Source of the DNA: Gemmatimonadota bacterium
GTDB lineage: Bacteria; Orphanbacterota; Orphanbacteria; Orphanbacterales; Orphanbacteraceae
Direction: 5' to 3'
Length of the DNA: 5,121 nt
NCBI GenBank assembly: GCA_013002425.1
Contig: JABDJQ010000735.1
Span: forward strand, 1-5,121
A program made the translations under genes and the position numbers. The notes beneath the pieces are model-generated. The model was not told where the DNA came from and did no database searches. It saw only the letters and a list, made by a program, of their open reading frames with translations. Positions 1 to 4,281 of the stretch are shown here, one piece after another. Position 1 is the first letter of the stretch. Every line of letters begins with the position of its first letter.

Positions 1-47
1 CGGGATCGTCCGGGCCGTCGTTGCCGGCCGGATCCTGCCGCGGCGCC
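1..47. repeat. Long direct repeat, copy A (partner 796-842)
   Basis: Positions 1-47 match 796-842 at 46 of 47 bases (only 10/805 differs). They encode the APRQDPAGNDGP stretch at the end of each spondin copy. The match may continue beyond the left edge. It marks a domain duplication whose DNA has stayed, or been kept, nearly identical here. Confidence 0.9.
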
Positions 48-1285
48 GGGTCCGGACCGGCGCCCGGCCACTGATTCGCCTCCGTGCCCGCGTCCCAGAG
101 ATCGAACATCGACGTGATGTCGCCCGAAAGCGCGGCGCCCCCGGGGTAGAGGTCGACGCCCATGTCGTTCGGCGCGACGAAGAGATCGTTCGACTGCACG
201 AACATCGTCGCGAGCGAAAGCCGGTCGCCGTCCGACGCGTCGAACTCGAACGCGTACGTGGCGCCCGGCATCAGAGCCCCCGGACCGGCCGCCCCCGTCG
301 GCGTATTGAAGACGCCCGAGGCTTCGATGCCCGCGCGGCTCATGACCGCGGTGGCGAGCCCGGCCGGATCACCGTCTTCGGCAAGAGCCTCGATGCCGTT
401 CGAACGATACGCGACGTTGTCGTCGAAGAAGGGGCCGTCGGTCGTGTGCACGGCCCAGACGCCGGGGGCGAAAGGCGTGCCGACGCCCGTCATCGTTCCC
501 AGATACGCAGCGAGGCCGCTCGCGTTTCCGTCTTCGGCCAGCGCTTCGAGACCGTCGCCGGCGTCCGGCGAACCGGCGGTGAAGTACGGATTCGGATCCG
601 AGTGCACGACGAAGATTCCGGGCGCCATCGGCACCGCGAGCATTTCGTTCGTCGTCGTCACGAGCGTGCCCTCGACCGACACGTTTTCGATGCGCACGAG
701 GAAGGTGTTGCCGCCTTCGTGCGTGATCGTCACTTCGATCATGTCGCTCACCGCCGGGTACGTGAACGGGCCGTTCGCGAGGCGCACGGTGTTGTCGGGA
801 TCGTTCGGGCCGTCGTTGCCGGCCGGATCCTGCCGCGGCGCCTGGGTGCCGCCGAGCCCGGGCTCTTCGTCTTCTTCGGTACCCGCGTCCCACAGCTCGA
901 CCTGGTCGGTCACGTTGCCGCTGATCGGATTGTCCGAGCCGTCGAAGAGCGCGATGCCGTCACCGTCGGGCGCAAAGAAGAGATCGTTCGACTGCACCAT
1001 CATCGTCGCGAACGAAAGCGCCTGGCCCGGCGTGGCGCCGACGCGGAATTCGTACGCCTGCCCCGGCCCGATCGCGCCGGCCTCCGTCGCGCCTACCGGC
1101 ACGGAGAAGGAGCCGCTGACCGGGAATGCGAAATCGCCCGAGGTGTTCGTGATCGTGACGCGGAAGGTTTTCGAGGAGGTGCCTGGATTCATGGGGCCTT
1201 CGTTATCGTCGTCCCCGCAGCCGACGAGCGGCGCAATCATCAGCGCCACAAGAAAATAGAGCAGTGTCTGGAGTTTCCCGAGCAT
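1..1285 (-). CDS. Spondin-domain repeat lipoprotein, 3' end outside window
   Basis: Predicted secreted lipoprotein; 428 codons are present and the frame is open to the window edge, so the C-terminus is missing. The start has a strong ribosome site (AGGAAAGGG, its last G 7 nt before ATG). Residues 1-22 form a signal peptide with a hydrophobic core, and the lipobox LVGC gives lipidated Cys23, followed by an acidic tether (GDDDNEG). Two spondin_N-type (PF06468) copies follow, about residues 41-170 and 196-428+. The family hallmarks are seen twice: a VQSNDLF motif (97-103 and 363-369), LWDAGTE (131-137, 396-402) and APRQDPAGNDGP (149-160, 414-425). The copies lie 265-266 residues apart. The AEDG segment is absent from copy 1 and doubled in copy 2 (250-253, 302-305). 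Cargo or ligand is unknown; bacterial spondin domains are mostly uncharacterised surface or secreted proteins. It is divergent from the ECF sigma gene, a plausible regulator. Family call sure, function not. Confidence 0.9.
   Translation of the reverse strand, partial: MLGKLQTLLYFLVALMIAPLVGCGDDDNEGPMNPGTSSKTFRVTITNTSGDFAFPVSGSFSVPVGATEAGAIGPGQAYEFRVGATPGQALSFATMMVQSNDLFFAPDGDGIALFDGSDNPISGNVTDQVELWDAGTEEDEEPGLGGTQAPRQDPAGNDGPNDPDNTVRLANGPFTYPAVSDMIEVTITHEGGNTFLVRIENVSVEGTLVTTTNEMLAVPMAPGIFVVHSDPNPYFTAGSPDAGDGLEALAEDGNASGLAAYLGTMTGVGTPFAPGVWAVHTTDGPFFDDNVAYRSNGIEALAEDGDPAGLATAVMSRAGIEASGVFNTPTGAAGPGALMPGATYAFEFDASDGDRLSLATMFVQSNDLFVAPNDMGVDLYPGGAALSGDITSMFDLWDAGTEANQWPGAGPDPAPRQDPAGNDGPDDP
181..220. 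repeat. Direct repeat in VQSNDLF-coding block, copy A (partner 979-1018)
   Basis: Positions 181-220 match 979-1018 at 37 of 40 bases. They encode the conserved spondin core around VQSNDLF in copies 2 and 1. The offset is 798 bp (266 codons), so one codon was gained or lost relative to the 795-bp offset of the other repeat pair. Confidence 0.85.
314..625 (-). repeat. Tandem 52-residue unit inside the spondin gene (two copies)
   Basis: Two adjacent coding units, 470-625 (residues 221-272) and 314-469 (residues 273-324), each begin with APG followed by an aromatic/VH motif (APGIFVVH, APGVWAVH) and contain EALAEDG then GLA. The AEDG motifs are exactly 52 residues apart. At DNA level 372-397 and 528-553 match at 21 of 26 positions, 156 bp apart. 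A standard bacterial spondin domain, as I know it, carries this AEDG segment once, so this looks like an in-frame internal duplication. Confidence 0.8.
796..842. repeat. Long direct repeat, copy B (partner 1-47)
   Basis: Partner of 1-47 within the same gene, 795 bp away, equal to 265 codons, so it is in frame with the protein duplication. The surrounding sequence is much less similar, which makes this block stand out. Confidence 0.9.
979..1018. repeat. Direct repeat in VQSNDLF-coding block, copy B (partner 181-220)
   Basis: Second member of the pair described at 181-220, lying in spondin copy 1 and encoding the ATMMVQSNDLFF region. Confidence 0.85.
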
Positions 1286-1319
1286 GCGGTTTCCCTTTCC
1301 TGGTTATCCTGAGCTTGCT

Positions 1320-1349
1320 AGCATGAAGGTGAATCGTGCAGATTCACAA
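1320..1349 (-). promoter_or_regulatory. Possible promoter of the spondin lipoprotein gene
   Basis: Reading the minus strand, TTGTGA (complement of 1344-1349) and CATGCT (complement of 1320-1325) are separated by 18 nt and could be weak -35 and -10 boxes. They would give a short leader of about 28 nt before the ATG at 1285. Match quality is modest, so this is a guess from position and spacing. Confidence 0.25.
1329..1347. promoter_or_regulatory. Perfect inverted repeat, candidate operator
   Basis: GTGAATC (1329-1335) and GATTCAC (1341-1347) are perfect 7-bp arms around a 5-nt spacer. A 12-bp centre-to-centre spacing is compatible with a dimeric regulator on one DNA face. It sits in the spacer shared by the divergent spondin and ECF sigma genes and overlaps the weak minus-strand promoter proposed at 1320-1349. 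It has no U-run, so a terminator role is unlikely. The regulator is unknown. Confidence 0.4.
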
Positions 1350-1387
1350 GGGTTTACGGAGGGCGTCCCGAAGTGTGACTGCGGGGG

Positions 1388-1409
1388 CGCTCGATACTAT
1401 TAACGAGCG
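1388..1409. promoter_or_regulatory. Inverted repeat with AT-rich centre upstream of ECF sigma gene
   Basis: CGCTCG (1388-1393) and CGAGCG (1404-1409) flank ten bases, nine of them A or T. The centre includes TACTAT (1395-1400), a possible weak -10 box for the plus-strand sigma gene 44 nt downstream; I find no good -35. It could be a promoter within an operator or simply the AT-rich melt region of the divergent spacer. Confidence 0.25.
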
Positions 1410-1443
1410 GGCGCGACACAGTTCCGGCCGGGAAACGTAATTC

Positions 1444-2163
1444 ATGGCGAGAAGTTTTGCAAGGCAATGGCGCCGGCTGCTGCACCACGAGGGAACATCC
1501 TCCGGGAGCGGGTCAGGCGGTGCGGGCGCCGGGCATTCGGGGTCTGAGAGCTCCTCGTCAACGCCGGCCATCCCGCCGCCTCCGCTCGAACTGCTCGAAC
1601 GCGCGAAGTCCCGTGAGGGCGACGCGCTCGGGGCCTTCTTCGACCACTACTTCTCGATGATTCACGGGCTCGCGTTTCACCTGGTCGGGAACCGGGAAAC
1701 GGCGCAGGACGTCACGCAGGAAGTCTTTCTGCGCGTTCACCGCGCGATCGATCGGATCGATACGGCCCGCGACCCGAAACCGTGGCTCACGACCATCACG
1801 TACAACGTGTGTCGCGATCTCTGGCGAAGTGAAAAGAGCCGCCGCATGAATCAGACATCGTCGTGGGAGGACGAACCCGGATTGCAGGAGCGCGTGGCGG
1901 CCGAGCAGGATACGCCGGAAGGCGCCACGATCCGCAAAGAGGAACGAGCGATCGTGCAGGCCGCGCTTCGCGAGCTACCCGAGGGGCTGCGCACCGTGGT
2001 CGTGCTGCACGACTATCAGGGTCTGGCGCATGACAAAATCGCCGAGCTCGTGGGCGCGAGCCACGCCGCGGTTCGCAAACGGTATTCGCGCGCGCTGAAG
2101 GCGCTCGCCACGATTCTGCCCCCTCTGCTGGAAATGCCTGGTGAAAGGCCCGAGTCGCCATGA
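1444..2163 (+). CDS. ECF-type RNA polymerase sigma factor with N-terminal extension
   Basis: Group 4 (ECF, RpoE-like) sigma-70 factor of 239 residues, acting in the cytoplasm to direct core RNA polymerase. Sigma-2 spans about 60-130, with the core-binding helix DVTQEVFLRVHRAI (89-102) and the -10 recognition part PWLTTITYNVCRDLWR (113-128). A linker of about 40 residues leads to sigma-4 at about 171-221, whose helix-turn-helix (DKIAELVGASHAAVRKRYSRA) should read the -35 box. Unusual is the first 57 residues: a basic patch, a Ser/Gly-rich stretch (19-40) and four prolines. I see no better in-frame start before the domain, so ATG 1444 is kept, although its ribosome site (GGGAAA) is weak. The stop overlaps the next start as ATGA, showing an operon with the FecR-like gene. 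Target promoters are unknown; the divergent spondin gene and autoregulation are the obvious candidates. Subgroup not assigned. Confidence 0.92.
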   Translation: MARSFARQWRRLLHHEGTSSGSGSGGAGAGHSGSESSSSTPAIPPPPLELLERAKSREGDALGAFFDHYFSMIHGLAFHLVGNRETAQDVTQEVFLRVHRAIDRIDTARDPKPWLTTITYNVCRDLWRSEKSRRMNQTSSWEDEPGLQERVAAEQDTPEGATIRKEERAIVQAALRELPEGLRTVVVLHDYQGLAHDKIAELVGASHAAVRKRYSRALKALATILPPLLEMPGERPESP

Positions 2164-3119
2164 GCGAACGAGACGACATGAACGAACGCGACAATAGGAA
2201 AGGACGCGACGACGCGTTGACGCCCGAAGAGCTGGCCGCGCGGGAACGCGTGCGCGCCCTCGGCGCCCGGGACGTGCGCGCCGACGCTCCGTTCCGTGAC
2301 GAGTTGCGCGCGGAGTTCGTTTCGGGCGCGATCGCAAACCGGGCGCCGCTCGTCGAAGGCGACGGCGCGGGCGCCGCGGGACTCGCCGATGAAGACGAAG
2401 CGGAGGCCGCGATCTATCCCGACGGCGCGCGCGGACGGCATACGCCGCGCAAGGGCGCCGCACGCAAAGGCGTGCGCACGAAGCGGCCGGTCTGGTACGG
2501 CTTGGCGCTCGCGATCACCGCCGCTCTTCTGCTCTACATCGCGCTGAAGCCGCGCCCGTTCATCGAAGTCGCCGAAATCAGGCACGTCGGCGCGATCGTG
2601 GTCGACGGGATCCGTTTCGAAGCCGGCAGCACGATCGACGTGCGCGGCGCGATTCGTCCCGGGTCGCGCGTCCGTGTGGGCGAAGGATCCGAGTTCGTGA
2701 TCTCGTTCGGCGACATTCTGCTCTTCCAGGCGTCGTCCGGCGCCGATTTCTCGGTGCCGATCGTGTCGGCGTCGGATCCGACCAGCTGGTCCGGTTCACT
2801 CGAAGACGGCGAAGTGCGCTTCATGACCGGCAACGACTTCCCCGGGCATACCATCGCCATGTCGACGCCCGAAGGAATCGTCGAGGTGAGAGGCACGATG
2901 GTTTCCGTTTATCGGGATGAAGGCGCGACCTGCATCTGCGTGCACGAAGGAACCGCCATGATCGGCGCGGACAAGGACGACATGCAGCCGGTCTCCGCAG
3001 GAAAGCGCCTCGTGCTGCCGCGCGGTGAGGCCCCGTTCGTCGACGACATCGCGCCTCCGCACGAGAAAGATCTCGTCGAATTCCAGAACGAATGGATGGC
3101 GAGGTACCGCGGACAGTAA
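2160..3119 (+). CDS. Single-pass FecR-domain protein, probable anti-sigma factor
   Basis: Probable regulator of the ECF factor encoded just upstream; ATGA overlap (2160-2163) implies translational coupling. Residues 1-110 are charged and predicted cytoplasmic, with a short helix FRDELRAEFVSG (45-56) of the kind seen in ECF-partner proteins. One membrane segment lies at about 112-129, flanked by Lys/Arg on the inner side. The outside part, about 142-285, is FecR-like (PF04773): VVDGIRFEAG (147-156), a glycine-rich beta region, then STPEGIVEVRGTMVSVYRD (235-253), an EGTAMI strand and VSAGKRL. The protein (319 residues) lacks the HxxxCxxC zinc site of ZAS anti-sigmas, since its only cysteines, 258 and 260, are outside. 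I also see no DUF4880/DUF4974 parts as in classical FecR, and no TonB receptor gene adjoins it. Anti-sigma activity is inferred from topology and operon position; it could instead act as a positive regulator. A second Met at residue 7 is an alternative start. Confidence 0.85.
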   Translation: MSERDDMNERDNRKGRDDALTPEELAARERVRALGARDVRADAPFRDELRAEFVSGAIANRAPLVEGDGAGAAGLADEDEAEAAIYPDGARGRHTPRKGAARKGVRTKRPVWYGLALAITAALLLYIALKPRPFIEVAEIRHVGAIVVDGIRFEAGSTIDVRGAIRPGSRVRVGEGSEFVISFGDILLFQASSGADFSVPIVSASDPTSWSGSLEDGEVRFMTGNDFPGHTIAMSTPEGIVEVRGTMVSVYRDEGATCICVHEGTAMIGADKDDMQPVSAGKRLVLPRGEAPFVDDIAPPHEKDLVEFQNEWMARYRGQ

Positions 3120-3125
3120 GCGGCC

Positions 3126-4025
3126 CTACGAACCCTCACACACGTCGTCGCTCGCGCCGATCGCGCCGCACGTCACGCTGTTCTCCGCCGTGCACGGCGA
3201 TGTGTGCAGCAGCGAAAACGTGGTCTCGGTACAGAAGACCGGATCGGCCTGGATGTCGTTCACGGCCGGAGGCGTAAGCGGGGAATAGTCGGCCGTGACG
3301 TTCTCGTAGAGCGCGTTGCACGTGATCATGGGAAGCGTGGTGCCGAATACGGCGATGCCCCAGTTCGCGCTGCGCACGACGATGTTCCGCATCATCATGG
3401 GCGCGGACTCGAACGAATAGAGCCCGCAGTCGCCCGTGTCGACGATCGTGTTCCGCAGGACCACGGCGTCGGCGCCGGAGTTGCACGACACGCCGAAGAG
3501 CCCCGACCGAATCAGGTAGTTCCGCTCGATCAGCACATCCGCGACCGCGCCCGGCAGGTTGATGCCGTTGGAGCGCGCGTCTTCGATCCAGCAGTCCCGC
3601 ACTTCGGTACCGGCGCCGCGGATCGTGATTCCGTGCCGGTACGTGAGCCCGGGCGCGGGTTCGATTTCGATCCCTTCGATCGTAACGTTCGTGCACGTGT
3701 TCTCGACGGAGATGGCGTCCGTGCCGACTCCGGTCCCGAACTGCAGCACGGGCCGCATGAATGAGTCCGTCGCTCCCCGGATGATCAGGTCGGTCTTCGC
3801 CTCGATCACGAGCGCCTTGTCGAACGAATACATCGCCTCCGTCAGTTCGATCGTGTCGCCGGCTTTCGCAGCGGTGATCGCCTCTTCGATCGTCGCGTAA
3901 TCGCCCGGTACTCGAATCGGCTGATTGCCCGGGTTCGTCGAAGAGTCATCATCACCGCAGGAGAAGCCGAGCGTAAGTGCGAGCATCAGCGTCGTTCCAC
4001 GAAGAAGCGCGTTGTGGCGAATCAT
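3126..4025 (-). CDS. Right-handed parallel beta-helix lipoprotein
   Basis: Predicted surface or periplasmic lipoprotein of 299 residues. The start is set by a strong ribosome site and by a signal peptide beginning there (hydrophobic core about 11-21, then Cys23; the lipobox is imperfect, GFSC). The tether GDDDSSTNPGNQP leads to the family opening VPGDYATIEEAITAAKAGDTIEL (39-61), typical of pectate-lyase-like/NosD-type beta-helix proteins (PF13229 class). Rungs follow at about 75-240: LIIRGA, VTIEGIEI, HGITIRGAG, VLIERNYLIRSG, VVLRNTIVDTG, MMRNIVVRSANWGIAVFG. The end DIQADPVFC...SPC...C.AIGA (258-296) is a conserved closing motif I recognise from secreted beta-helix proteins of this kind. Nine cysteines after the lipobox suggest disulfides. 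No catalytic residues can be assigned, so carbohydrate binding, an enzyme or a structural role are all possible. Convergent with the FecR-like gene (6-bp gap) and divergent from the FliA-like sigma gene. Confidence 0.88.
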   Translation of the reverse strand: MIRHNALLRGTTLMLALTLGFSCGDDDSSTNPGNQPIRVPGDYATIEEAITAAKAGDTIELTEAMYSFDKALVIEAKTDLIIRGATDSFMRPVLQFGTGVGTDAISVENTCTNVTIEGIEIEPAPGLTYRHGITIRGAGTEVRDCWIEDARSNGINLPGAVADVLIERNYLIRSGLFGVSCNSGADAVVLRNTIVDTGDCGLYSFESAPMMMRNIVVRSANWGIAVFGTTLPMITCNALYENVTADYSPLTPPAVNDIQADPVFCTETTFSLLHTSPCTAENSVTCGAIGASDDVCEGS

Positions 4026-4034
4026 GTAATCGTT

Positions 4035-4040
4035 CTCCCC
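4035..4040 (-). promoter_or_regulatory. Ribosome binding site that fixes the beta-helix gene start
   Basis: The minus strand reads GGGGAG nine bases before ATG 4025. The frame stays open upstream to an ATG at 4223, but the extra 66 residues are Arg-rich and would bury the signal peptide; this site decides for the shorter protein. Confidence 0.75.
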
Positions 4041-4157
4041 GTATTGAATGCGTGTTCGTCCTGCCCGGTGATCGCGGACAACGATTCGATCGCGTCGCTG
4101 CTTGCCGCGGGCGCGTTTCACTCTGAGCGGATTTTCCGCCGCGCCGCCCTCCGGCCT

Positions 4158-4163
4158 ATTATA
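4158..4163 (-). promoter_or_regulatory. Consensus -10 box, probable promoter of the beta-helix gene
   Basis: The minus strand carries a perfect TATAAT (complement of 4158-4163) in otherwise GC-rich DNA, placing a start near 4151 and giving a leader of about 125 nt. No recognisable -35 lies 16-18 nt upstream, so an activator or an alternative sigma factor may be needed. On the plus strand the same spot reads TATTAT, but it too lacks a -35. Confidence 0.4.
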
Positions 4164-4211
4164 GTGAAGGAAACGACCGGGCGCCTCCCCCTTCCCCGGC
4201 CTTACCATTCG

Positions 4212-4242
4212 TTGACATGGCACCGCCTTCGCGTGCTATTCT
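4212..4242 (+). promoter_or_regulatory. Sigma-70-type promoter of the FliA-like sigma gene
   Basis: A perfect -35 TTGACA (4212-4217) is followed after 19 nt by an extended -10, TGC-TATTCT (4234-4242); a 16-nt spacing to TGCTAT is the other choice. The start would be near 4249, about 30 nt before the TTG start codon. Confidence 0.55.
4218..4232 (+). promoter_or_regulatory. Sigma-54-like -24/-12 element overlapping the same promoter
   Basis: TGGCAC (4218-4223), five bases, then TCGC (4229-4232) differs from the sigma-54 consensus TGGCAC-N5-TTGC at one base. The invariant GG and GC are exactly 10 nt apart. It lies immediately after TTGACA. Chance occurrence cannot be excluded in one site. Confidence 0.35.
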
Positions 4243-4248
4243 CAACTC

Positions 4249-4260
4249 ATGGTTGCGTAA
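4249..4260 (+). other. Three-codon mini-ORF at the predicted transcript start
   Basis: ATG GTT GCG TAA lies in the frame of the downstream sigma gene, at or within a few bases of the predicted transcription start, so it could be a leaderless AUG. Its stop is 18 nt before the TTG start. Translation of it is unproven. Confidence 0.25.
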
Positions 4261-4265
4261 GGGGT

Positions 4266-4281
4266 TAGGGCACTATCGTTG
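4266..4281 (+). promoter_or_regulatory. Ribosome binding site and TTG start of the FliA-like sigma gene
   Basis: TAGGG (4266-4270) lies eight bases before TTG 4279, with a second purine block AAGGGG at 4259-4264. An in-frame TAA at 4258-4260 blocks any longer protein, no ATG or GTG lies between, and the next in-frame Met is residue 78 inside sigma-2, so TTG is the start. Confidence 0.7.

Noticed and set aside
162..1259. Long plus-strand open frame of 365 codons
   Set aside because: It is the complement shadow of the spondin gene; the minus frame has a signal peptide, ribosome site and clear family motifs, while this one shows low-complexity Ser/Pro/Ala with no domain.
1420..1425. GGAACT on the minus strand as an ECF-type -35 for the spondin gene
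   Set aside because: No matching -10 element lies 15-17 nt downstream, and the position is about 135 nt before the gene.
1344..1571. Minus-strand open frame of 75 codons at the start of the ECF gene
   Set aside because: A shadow of the Ser/Gly-rich extension with no motif; its presence mainly reflects high GC.
4127..4139. Small hairpin GCGGA-TTT-TCCGC in the beta-helix leader
   Set aside because: Only 5 bp with a three-base loop and no U-run; I see no conserved riboswitch core around it.
4026..4223. 66-residue N-terminal extension of the beta-helix protein to an upstream ATG
   Set aside because: It is Arg-rich, would put the signal peptide in mid-protein, and a good ribosome site precedes the internal ATG at 4025. 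It also overlaps the TATAAT box.
4014..4268. Plus-strand open frame of 84 codons in the divergent spacer
   Set aside because: No ribosome site or recognisable motif; it begins inside the beta-helix signal-peptide region and runs through both promoter candidates.
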